Part shown: piece after piece, positions 34,472-41,545 of the stretch
Layout: each line of letters starts with the position of its first letter
How positions within the stretch are numbered: position 1 is the first letter of the stretch
Assembly (NCBI GenBank): GCA_021731085.1
Contig: JAKFYB010000037.1
Location: 1 to 58,030 of the forward strand
Direction of reading: 5' to 3'
Length of the DNA stretch: 58,030 nucleotides
From: Dehalococcoidia bacterium
GTDB lineage: Bacteria; Chloroflexota; Dehalococcoidia; DSTF01; JACRBR01
Translations under genes and position numbers: made by a program
The notes under the pieces: model-generated
Seen by the model: only the letters and a program-made list of their open reading frames with translations
The model's database searches: none
What the model was told of the DNA's origin: nothing

Positions 34472-35536
34472 ATGAGTGTTAGTGAACAAGACGTCCTCAA
34501 GGCGCTGAGCGCCATCGAGGACCCGGACCTGCATCGCGACATCGTGTCGCTGGGGTTCGTGCAGACGCCGGAGATCAACGGCGACCACGTGACTGTCCGC
34601 ATCGTCCTGACGACGCCGGCCTGTCCCGTGCGCGACAAGATCGAGCAGGAGGCGACCGGCCTGCTGCTGGCGCTGCCCGGCGTGCGCGAAGCCACCGTCA
34701 CGATGGAGGCGAACGTCGCGCAGCATGGCCCCGGCCAACAGTCGCCGATCGAGGGCGTGCGGAACATCATCGCTATCGCGAGCAACAAGGGCGGCGTCGG
34801 CAAGAGCACCGTCTCGACGAACCTGGCGGTGTCACTGGCATCGCTTGGCGCGCGGGTGGGCCTGCTCGACGCGGACATCACCGGCCCGAACATCCCAACG
34901 ATGATGGGCGTGGGGCAGGGGGCGCAGGCGGATGGCCCCGGCGGCCTGCGCGTCGAAGAGCGGTTCGGCGTGAAGCTCTGCTCGATCGGGTTTGTGCTGC
35001 CGCGCGGTACGCCGGTGGTCTGGCGCGGCCCGATGATCGGGACGGCGGTGCGGCAGTTGCTGCACGACATCTCGTGGGGCGAGCTGGACTACCTGCTCAT
35101 CGACCTGCCGCCGGGCACGAGCGACGCATCGATGAGCATGTCGCAGGAGGCGCCGATCTCGGGCGTAGTCATCGTCAGCACGCCGCAGGATGTGGCGCTG
35201 GAGGACGCGGCGAAGGCCGTCTCGATGTTCGACAAGCTGAATGTGCCCATCTTCGGGGTCATCGAGAACATGAGCTACTTCGTCTGCCCGCACTGCGGCG
35301 ACAAGACTGATATCTTCGGGCACGGAGGGGCGCGTCAGGCGGCCGAGGACCTGGGACTGGAGTTTCTTGGGGAACTGCCTATTGATCCGGCGACGCGGAT
35401 CGGCGCAGATGAGGGCGTGCCGATCGTCGTATCGGCGCCGGAGAGTCCGCAAGCGGCGGCTTTCCTCGATGTAGCAAAGCAAGTAGCGGCGCGCTGTAGC
35501 GTGCTTGAATACGCAGCAGGAGCACAGGTTGGTTAA
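34472..35536 (+). CDS. Mrp/NBP35 family Fe-S cluster carrier ATPase
   Basis: The 354-residue protein has an N-terminal MIP18/DUF59 domain (residues 1-90, AIEDPDLHRDIVSLGFV). The P-loop NTPase domain follows, with the deviant Walker A SNKGGVGKST (near residue 110), LLDADITGPN and IDLPPGTSDA. The cluster-binding CxxC is in YFVCPHCGDK. It binds and passes Fe-S clusters to apo-proteins. Full length. GAGGAG stands 7-8 bases before the ATG. It forms an operon with the SufR-like gene upstream and overlaps the NYN gene downstream. Confidence 0.95.
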   Translation: MSVSEQDVLKALSAIEDPDLHRDIVSLGFVQTPEINGDHVTVRIVLTTPACPVRDKIEQEATGLLLALPGVREATVTMEANVAQHGPGQQSPIEGVRNIIAIASNKGGVGKSTVSTNLAVSLASLGARVGLLDADITGPNIPTMMGVGQGAQADGPGGLRVEERFGVKLCSIGFVLPRGTPVVWRGPMIGTAVRQLLHDISWGELDYLLIDLPPGTSDASMSMSQEAPISGVVIVSTPQDVALEDAAKAVSMFDKLNVPIFGVIENMSYFVCPHCGDKTDIFGHGGARQAAEDLGLEFLGELPIDPATRIGADEGVPIVVSAPESPQAAAFLDVAKQVAARCSVLEYAAGAQVG

Positions 35537-36695
35537 GATTTTCGGAAAGCCACGCAAGGACACGCGCAAGGCAAAGGCGGCCGAAGCCGGCAGCACGGAC
35601 GCCGCGGCAACAGATGCCGCGCCCGTGAAGGCGGAGCCGGTCGCAGCAGCGGCGGCGCCAGCAGCCACAACTACAACAAGCACAACGACCACGAAGCGCG
35701 CATCGACGACGAGCCGCGCTGCGGCCGCGCCTTCGGTCGCGGCGAGCGACGCTGGCGCGAAAGCTGACGCGTCGGCGACGGCGCCGGCCAAGACGACACG
35801 CACGCGGCGCGCGCCGGCTGTGCGACCGCCACGGCGGGACTGGGCGGCTGAGGCTGCGTCGACGCCGATGGATTCGCCGTCGCCGGTGCCATCGTCGCTG
35901 GCGGTGGCGCCATCACTCGATGTGGTGGCGGACGGCGACGCGGCCGTGAAGCGACGCCGGGGCACGCGCGGCGGGCGTGGGCGCAAGAAGCCGGGCACGA
36001 ACGGCAACGGTGACGGCGAGCTCGACTTGTCCGTCCTGCCGGATGTGACGCCGGGGACGATCGAGGCTGTGGTGGCTCACCAGGCCGCGGTGCTGGAGCA
36101 GTTCACGCGGGAGACATCGGCGACGCTGAAGGCGCTGCAGGCGACGATCGCCGAACTTAAGAATGGCGATGTTTCACGTGAAACATCGGTCGGGGTGACG
36201 GCGAGCCAGCGCGTGGGCATCTTCGTCGACGTCCCGAACCTGATCTACGCGTCGGAGCGGCGCAAGATCGACATGGATTTCGGGCGGGTGCTGGAGTTCT
36301 TCACGCGCGGGCGACAGCTCGTGCGGGCGACGGCGTACGCGCCGATCACGGACGACCCGCAGGCGAAGCTGGAGAGCCAGCGGTTCGCGCATCACTTCAT
36401 CGGCCAGCCGTACAGGCTTGTCACGAAGCCGCTGAAGCGCTTCGCGGACGGCAGCATGAAGGCGAACTTCGACATCGAGCTGGCGGTGGACATCCTGACG
36501 ATGTCCGAGCGGTTGGATGTGGTGGTGCTGATGTCGGGCGACGGCGACTTCGTGCGAGTGGTCGAGCTTGTCGAGAGCCGCGGCGTACGCGTCGAGGTGG
36601 CCGCGTTCCCGGAGGCGGCGGCGAGCGAGTTGAAGTCGGTCGCTGACCGATTCATCGACCTCGGGCTGCACATGGAGGAGTTCCGGCGGCGGTAG
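35529..36695 (+). CDS. NYN-domain (LabA/DUF88-like) protein with disordered Ala/Thr-rich N-terminus
   Basis: The C-terminal half (from about 36210) is a PIN-like NYN domain: VGIFVDVPNLIYASE, then FDIELAVDILTMSE and VVVLMSGDGDFVRVVELVE, with the acidic residues of the nuclease site. NYN proteins are presumed ribonucleases. The first 170 residues are a low-complexity Ala/Thr/Lys/Pro region with a GTRGGRGRKK basic patch. TTG at 35529 has AGGAG six bases upstream and is the best start; ATG at 35505 has none. It overlaps mrp by 8 bases. A parS site (36170-36185) is embedded in the codons between the disordered part and the nuclease domain. Confidence 0.85.
   Translation: MVKIFGKPRKDTRKAKAAEAGSTDAAATDAAPVKAEPVAAAAAPAATTTTSTTTTKRASTTSRAAAAPSVAASDAGAKADASATAPAKTTRTRRAPAVRPPRRDWAAEAASTPMDSPSPVPSSLAVAPSLDVVADGDAAVKRRRGTRGGRGRKKPGTNGNGDGELDLSVLPDVTPGTIEAVVAHQAAVLEQFTRETSATLKALQATIAELKNGDVSRETSVGVTASQRVGIFVDVPNLIYASERRKIDMDFGRVLEFFTRGRQLVRATAYAPITDDPQAKLESQRFAHHFIGQPYRLVTKPLKRFADGSMKANFDIELAVDILTMSERLDVVVLMSGDGDFVRVVELVESRGVRVEVAAFPEAAASELKSVADRFIDLGLHMEEFRRR
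36170..36185. other. parS site 2 (perfect, inside the NYN gene)
   Basis: TGTTTCACGTGAAACA, read in frame as codons for VSRET. The surrounding linker is tolerant of sequence, so the DNA site can be kept without harming the protein. Confidence 0.85.
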
Positions 36696-36722
36696 GTGTT
36701 GAGGGCTAGGGATTAGCTTTAG

Positions 36723-36750
36723 AGCGCGGGCCTATTGGCCCGCGCTTTTG
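36723..36750 (+). terminator. Intrinsic terminator of the sufR-mrp-NYN operon
   Basis: AGCGCGGGCC-TATT-GGCCCGCGCT, a perfect 10-bp stem followed by TTTTG, lies 27 bases past the NYN stop. It shares the GCGGGCC core with 16922-16942. Confidence 0.8.
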
Positions 36751-36774
36751 TTTGCGCGCGATCGCCGATAGTGA

Positions 36775-36790
36775 TGTTCCACGTGAAGCA
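36775..36790. other. parS site 3 (one mismatch)
   Basis: TGTTCCACGTGAAGCA matches the parS consensus except for G in place of A at position 14. Confidence 0.65.
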
Positions 36791-36856
36791 TTGATCGTGG
36801 GCGGGGGAGGGCCGACACGCAGGTCGGCCCCCTGCGGTTGATCCTGCGGGTGGTGA

Positions 36857-36872
36857 TGTTTCACGTGAAACA
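36857..36872. other. parS site 4 (perfect)
   Basis: TGTTTCACGTGAAACA in the intergenic region before the first secreted-protein gene. The rest of the 36696-37031 gap is G-rich and shows no gene or clear promoter to me. Confidence 0.85.
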
Positions 36873-37031
36873 TGTAGCGCGTGCGAGTATGTATTATCGG
36901 TGGAGTGCCGTGGGTGGCTTGGAGTTTTGGGGCAGGCGTGGGTGAGGTATGGGCGTAATTGACGGGAATTGTTGTTCGGAGGGAGGGTGGGGGCGTAGGC
37001 TGCGGTCATTCCCCGCGTTGTAAGTAGGAAC

Positions 37032-39599
37032 GTGACTTCTTATATGAGGGCTGGATCTGTGTCGCTTCGACTGGCGATGGTGCCGCTGCTCGTGCTTGTC
37101 GTGCTGGCTGTCGGGGTCGCGTGGCCTGCTCGCGGCGAAGCTGATTCGACCTGGGCGCTGGACTTCGACGGGACCGACGACCGGGTGTCGTTCGGGACGG
37201 CGCCGAGCCTTGGGCTTTCGACGTTCACGCTCGAAGTGTGGTTCAAGCGGCAGGGGACGGGCGCGAGCACGACCACCGGCAGTGGCGGCGCGACGGCTGT
37301 GCCTCTCATAACAAAGGGCAAGTCCGAGAACGACGGCTCTACCGTCGATATGAACTATTTCCTTGGAATCGATTTCACCACTGGCGTGCTTGTGGCTGAC
37401 TTCGAGGAAGCTGTTGCCGGGAGCGGCAGTTCGGGCCTGAATCATCCGATCTTCGGATCGACCGCGATCGCCGCCGACAACACGTGGCACCACGCCGCGG
37501 TGACGTACGACGGGACGTGGCGGCTGTATCTCGACGGCATGCCTGACGGCGTGCTCGTCGTGAACGAACCGCCGCGCGCGGACAGCATCCAGCACGCGGG
37601 TTTGGGCACCGCGTACAACTCGACGGGCGTCGCGGAGGGCGCGTTCAACGGCGTGCTGGACGAGGCGCGGATCTGGAACGTGGCGCGGACGCAGACGCAG
37701 ATCGCGGGGAGCATCGGGGCGGAGATCGCTTCTGCGCCGGGTCTGGTTGGTAGCTGGCAGATGGAGGCGGGCGGCGGGACGTCGATCGCCGACAGCAGTG
37801 GTAGCGGAATCATGGGCACAGCAACAGGCGGGCCGGGCTGGGTTTCGCCGGGCTTTCCGGCAGGCACCGCTCCGGCGACGCCGACGCTGGTATCGCCGGC
37901 GAACGGTGGCGGGGGCGTTTCGCCGTCAGCGACGCTGCAGGTCGGCGTGAGTGATGAGGATGGCGGACCGCTGACGGTGACCTACTACGGGCGGCCGGTG
38001 AACACTACGCCGGGTGAGGACTTCACGCTGCTGGTGCTGCCGGATACGCAGCACTACGTTGACAGCAACACGAACCACCCGACGTTCGGACAGCAGACGC
38101 AGTGGATCGTGGACGACCCGTTCGATCTCAATATCGCGTTCGTTAGCCATCTGGGTGACATTGTCGAGGATATCGACTCGTTCGAGATCCAGTGGCAGCG
38201 CGCAGATCAGTACATGAAGACGCTCGATGACAATGGCGTGAAGAGCGGCGTTGCGCCGGGTAATCACGACATGTCGACGGCGGGCGTCGCCAACTTCTTC
38301 GATGAGTACTTCCACCCGGACCGCTATTTGCCGTTCGACTGGTACGGCGGCTACCTGGGGCAGCAGCCGTCTGACCCGATCAATAGGCTCAACAAGGACA
38401 ACTACGAATTGTTTTCGGCGGGCGGGATGGACTTCATCATCATCCACATGGAGTACGACATGCCCGACTACGTGCTCGACTGGGTGGCGGAGATCCTCGA
38501 GCAGTATCCGGAGCGGCGGGCGATCCTGAGCACGCACGCGTTTCTCAACACGTCGAACAACCGGCCCACGGCGCCTATCTATCGTACGGCGGATGGAAAC
38601 TCGGCAGAGACGGCGTGGCAGGAAGTGATTCGCAGTCACTGCAATGTGTTTCTGATCGTCAACGGTCACTACCCGGGCGAAGGCCGCAGGACGGACCTCA
38701 ACGATTGCGGTCAGCCGGTGCATCACGGCCTGACCGACTACCAGAGCCGGACGAATGGTGGAGACGGCTGGCTTCGGTACTACACCTTCAGCCCGGCGAC
38801 GGACACGATCGACGCATACACGTATTCGCCGAAGCTGGGGACGTTCGAGAACGACGCTACGAGCCGGTTCACCTGGGCCTACGACATGTCGCCCGGGTTT
38901 GCCGTGGTGGCGACGGACACTGGTGTTGCGTCGGAGACGACGAGCAGCGGCGCCTGGTCGGGCCTGCAGCCGAACACCGAGTACGAGTGGTACGCGACGG
39001 TGAGCGATGGTGTGCGGACGGCGACGGGCCCGACGTGGACGTTCACGACCGGCAGCGCGAGCACACCAACGCCAACGGCCACAGCTACCGCTGTCGCTAC
39101 GGCAACCGCGACCGCCACCGCGACTGCCACCGCTACGGCAACCGCGACGGCTTCGGCAACCGCAACGTCGAGTTCTACTGCCACGGCCACCGCGAGCTTC
39201 ACGCCCACGCCGACGTTTACGGCCACGCATACGCACACGCCGACCTTCACCGCGACGAGCACACCCACGCCGACGCTCACGCCCACACCGACGGCGACGC
39301 CGACGAGCACGTCGACACCCACGGTCACGCCAACGCCGGGCCCGGATAGCGACGGCGACGGCTATTCGGACGCTCGCGAGATCGAGCTGGGTGAGAATCC
39401 TCTTTCGTACTGCAGCATCATGCGCGCGGACGTGGACGGGAACACGACGGTGAACTCGCTCGACCTGTTGCGGGTAGCCATCGACTTTGGGGCCGGGCCG
39501 GGGCTGCGGACGGACCAGGACGCCAACGGCCAGGTGAACTCGCTCGATCTGTTGACGGTCGCGATCCAGTTCGGGCGGATCCCGAGTGAGTGCGTTTAA
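37032..39599 (+). CDS. Secreted LamG-phosphoesterase-dockerin-like protein
   Basis: The frame starts at GTG 37032; ATG 37044 (MRAGSVSLR) is an alternative, and neither has a strong ribosome site. A signal peptide (to about residue 37, ending PARGEA) is followed by a LamG/concanavalin-like domain (about 38-275, ALDFDGTDDRVSFG, NTWHHAAVTYDG, DEARIWNVART). A calcineurin-like phosphoesterase follows (about 328-620: LPDTQHY, HLGDIVE, GNHD, STHAF, NGHY), then a fibronectin-III-like domain (to about 675), a Thr-Pro-Ala linker and the shared C-terminal Ca/dockerin module. The usual DxH is DTQ and the final GHxH is GHYPG, so metal binding may differ from the classic enzyme. It is predicted to be exported. 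Confidence 0.85.
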   Translation: MTSYMRAGSVSLRLAMVPLLVLVVLAVGVAWPARGEADSTWALDFDGTDDRVSFGTAPSLGLSTFTLEVWFKRQGTGASTTTGSGGATAVPLITKGKSENDGSTVDMNYFLGIDFTTGVLVADFEEAVAGSGSSGLNHPIFGSTAIAADNTWHHAAVTYDGTWRLYLDGMPDGVLVVNEPPRADSIQHAGLGTAYNSTGVAEGAFNGVLDEARIWNVARTQTQIAGSIGAEIASAPGLVGSWQMEAGGGTSIADSSGSGIMGTATGGPGWVSPGFPAGTAPATPTLVSPANGGGGVSPSATLQVGVSDEDGGPLTVTYYGRPVNTTPGEDFTLLVLPDTQHYVDSNTNHPTFGQQTQWIVDDPFDLNIAFVSHLGDIVEDIDSFEIQWQRADQYMKTLDDNGVKSGVAPGNHDMSTAGVANFFDEYFHPDRYLPFDWYGGYLGQQPSDPINRLNKDNYELFSAGGMDFIIIHMEYDMPDYVLDWVAEILEQYPERRAILSTHAFLNTSNNRPTAPIYRTADGNSAETAWQEVIRSHCNVFLIVNGHYPGEGRRTDLNDCGQPVHHGLTDYQSRTNGGDGWLRYYTFSPATDTIDAYTYSPKLGTFENDATSRFTWAYDMSPGFAVVATDTGVASETTSSGAWSGLQPNTEYEWYATVSDGVRTATGPTWTFTTGSASTPTPTATATAVATATATATATATATATATASATATSSSTATATASFTPTPTFTATHTHTPTFTATSTPTPTLTPTPTATPTSTSTPTVTPTPGPDSDGDGYSDAREIELGENPLSYCSIMRADVDGNTTVNSLDLLRVAIDFGAGPGLRTDQDANGQVNSLDLLTVAIQFGRIPSECV
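39063..39344 (+). repeat. Thr-Pro-Ala linker, low-complexity
   Basis: Repeats of ACG/ACC-GCN/CCN codons ([11 protein letters not shown]) link the fibronectin-like domain and the C-terminal module. They cause long false frames on the other strand. Confidence 0.85.
39345..39596 (+). other. C-terminal Ca-loop/dockerin-like module, copy 1
   Basis: [19 protein letters not shown] forms a thrombospondin-3-like Ca loop. YCSIMRADVDGNTTVNSLDL and [20 protein letters not shown] are two dockerin-type Ca repeats; the terminal SECV supplies a second Cys. Confidence 0.75.
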
Positions 39600-39653
39600 C
39601 ATAGGTGACGACAGCAGCCGCACGACGCTGAACTCAGGCGGGAACAGGGGCGG

Positions 39654-41144
39654 ATGACGGGACGAGGGCGTGGGGCGATGTGGTGGCTCGGTGGAGCGCT
39701 TGGGCTGGCGCTGCTGCTAGCAGGCGTCCTCCTCTGGACGGGCGGCGACGAGCGGCGGGCTTCGGCGGCGCCGGGCGATGTCGTCATCGTGGGCGCGGGG
39801 GACATCTCACGCTGCGACAACAACAACGACGAAGCGACGGCGGCGCTGCTCGATAACATCGCCGGGACCGTGTACACGCTGGGCGACAACGTCTACGAGA
39901 GCGGCACGACGGCGGAGTTCGCGAACTGCTACAACCCGACGTGGGGGCGACACAAGGCGCGTACCCGGCCAGCCGTCGGCAACCACGAGTACCAAACGGC
40001 GAATGCGACCGGCTACTACAACTACTTCAACGGCGTCGGGGTGCAGGATGGCCCGGCGGGCGATCGCTCGAAGGGCTACTACAGCTACGACATTGGCGAC
40101 TTCTGGCACGTCATCGTGCTGAACAGCGAGTGCGGCGCGATCACGGGCGGATGCGCGGCCAACGGCGCGCAGGAGTTGTGGCTCCGCGGAGACCTGGCGG
40201 CGAACCCGACCAAGCACGTTGTGGCGATGATGCATCACCCGCGATGGAGCAGCGGCCAGCATGGGAGCAGCACGGCCGTGGCGCCGCTGTGGAATGCGCT
40301 CTATGACTACGGCGCGGAGATAGTGCTCGTGGGTCACGAACATAACTACGAGCGGTTCGCGCCCCAGAACAAGACGGGCGTGCTGGACACTGCGTTCGGC
40401 GTGCGGCAATTCGTCGTTGGGACCGGCGGCACGACGCTGCGTCCGATCGGGACGTTGAAGGCGAACAGCGAAGTGTTCAGCTCGACCAGGTGGGGCGTAC
40501 TGCAGTTGACGCTGAAGCAGGACGGCTACGATTGGCTGTTCGTGCCGATCGCGGGGCAGACGTTCGCGGAGAGCGGCAGCGGCAGCGTGCACGGCGTCCC
40601 GGGCGCGCCAACGGCAACGGCCACTGCGACGGCTACCGCTACGCGCACGAACACGCCGACGGCGACGGCTACGCCGACGGCAACGCGGACGAACACGCCG
40701 ACGGCGACGGCAACGCGGACGAACACGCCGACGCCCACGTCCACGGCCACGCCGACACGCACGAACACGCCGACCATAACGTCCACCAGCACGCCGACGG
40801 CAACCGCGACGCCGACCATTACGATGACACCGACGGCAACTGCGACGCCGACCATAACGAACACGGCGACGGCGACGCCGGACCCGCTGCTCGATAGCGA
40901 CGGCGACGGGTACACGGACGCGCGCGAGGTCCAGCTGGGCGAGGATCCGTTCTTGTACTGCGACATCATGCGGGCGGATGTCGAAGGCAATACGACGGTG
41001 AACTCGCTCGACCTGTTGAAAGTGGCGCTGGACTTTGCGGGCGGGCCGGGGCTGCGGACGGACCAGGACGCGAACGGCACGGTGAACTCGCTCGACCTGT
41101 TGAAGGTGGCGCTGCTGTTCGCTCGCTATGTCTCGGAGTGCTGA
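39654..41144 (+). CDS. Secreted purple-acid-phosphatase-like metallophosphoesterase with dockerin-like end
   Basis: The 496-residue protein has a single N-terminal export signal (residues about 9-36). A metallophosphoesterase domain follows (about 41-310) with complete motifs: GAGDIS, TLGDNVYESG, VGNHEY, MMHHPRW and VGHEHNYERF. The Cys-containing loops (SRCDNNND, NCYNPTWG) suggest disulfides. [13 protein letters not shown] linker (40606-40884) and the C-terminal module complete it. Export and phosphomonoesterase or phosphodiesterase activity are inferred from family. ATG at 39678 (MWWLGG) is a possible alternative start. It is 54 bases after the previous gene and likely co-transcribed. Confidence 0.87.
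   Translation: MTGRGRGAMWWLGGALGLALLLAGVLLWTGGDERRASAAPGDVVIVGAGDISRCDNNNDEATAALLDNIAGTVYTLGDNVYESGTTAEFANCYNPTWGRHKARTRPAVGNHEYQTANATGYYNYFNGVGVQDGPAGDRSKGYYSYDIGDFWHVIVLNSECGAITGGCAANGAQELWLRGDLAANPTKHVVAMMHHPRWSSGQHGSSTAVAPLWNALYDYGAEIVLVGHEHNYERFAPQNKTGVLDTAFGVRQFVVGTGGTTLRPIGTLKANSEVFSSTRWGVLQLTLKQDGYDWLFVPIAGQTFAESGSGSVHGVPGAPTATATATATATRTNTPTATATPTATRTNTPTATATRTNTPTPTSTATPTRTNTPTITSTSTPTATATPTITMTPTATATPTITNTATATPDPLLDSDGDGYTDAREVQLGEDPFLYCDIMRADVEGNTTVNSLDLLKVALDFAGGPGLRTDQDANGTVNSLDLLKVALLFARYVSEC
40893..41141 (+). other. C-terminal Ca-loop/dockerin-like module, copy 2
   Basis: DSDGDGYTDAREVQLGEDP, then YCDIMRADVEGNTTVNSLDL and DQDANGTVNSLDLLKVALLF, ending SEC. It is closest to copy 1. 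Confidence 0.75.
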
Positions 41145-41213
41145 CCTACTCCTCGACGGGTTAAACACGCGGGCACCGAGGATCTTGTGGCTCATGGGGC
41201 ACCTCACCCCCGG

Positions 41214-41238
41214 CCCCTCTCCACGACGTGGAGAGGGG
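41214..41238. repeat. CCCCTCTCCAC hairpin, REP-like
   Basis: A perfect 11-bp stem CCCCTCTCCAC / GTGGAGAGGGG around GAC, preceded by CACCTCACCCCCGGC. I recall this sequence style as a common intergenic repeat in Chloroflexota and other genomes. It could also end transcription of the upstream gene. Confidence 0.45.
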
Positions 41239-41363
41239 AGCTTCGGTTGGTGGACTGCTGGACTCGGACGGGCTGACGGCTGAGGGGCTGACCGACTGAC
41301 CCTCTCCGGGGGTTACCAGTGGGTGACGTTTGGCTTCGAGGGGGCGTTTACTTGACATACAGC

Positions 41364-41393
41364 TTGAATCGGGCAGCTTGCGAGGCTTATTCT
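41364..41393 (+). promoter_or_regulatory. Sigma-70-type promoter
   Basis: TTGAAT (41364-41369), an 18-base spacer and TATTCT (41388-41393). A second, better -35 (TTGACA, 41352-41357) is too far from this -10. Confidence 0.5.
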
Positions 41394-41545
41394 ACGTTTG
41401 CTGGCTTCTCCCCGTCGCCGGCGAAATAAACGTAACCCCGCCGCAGTTATCACGTTCTGATTCTTTATGCAGCGCCGCGCTTAGCGGCGCCATGCTCGTA
41501 TTGTCGCTTTGTGGCGGCGGGGGTTCGACGATGGGGATCACAGCG

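Larger units (their letters stand above)
41145..41545 (+). promoter_or_regulatory. Structured upstream region of the large repeat protein
   Basis: This 401-base gap holds an 11-bp hairpin (41214-41238), an imperfect GCTGAC-type microrepeat (41252-41300) and a promoter at 41364-41393. A hairpin GCGCCGC-GCTTA-GCGGCGC (41472-41490) lies in the predicted 5' leader. The long frame continues upstream through here, but it contains no plausible coding sequence. The leader of about 145 bases could be regulatory, but I recognise no known riboswitch. Confidence 0.5.

Noticed and set aside
33475-37031. DnaA-box cluster expected for oriC next to parS
   Set aside because: I found no clear run of TTATCCACA-like boxes or an AT-rich unwinding region, so oriC itself is not called.
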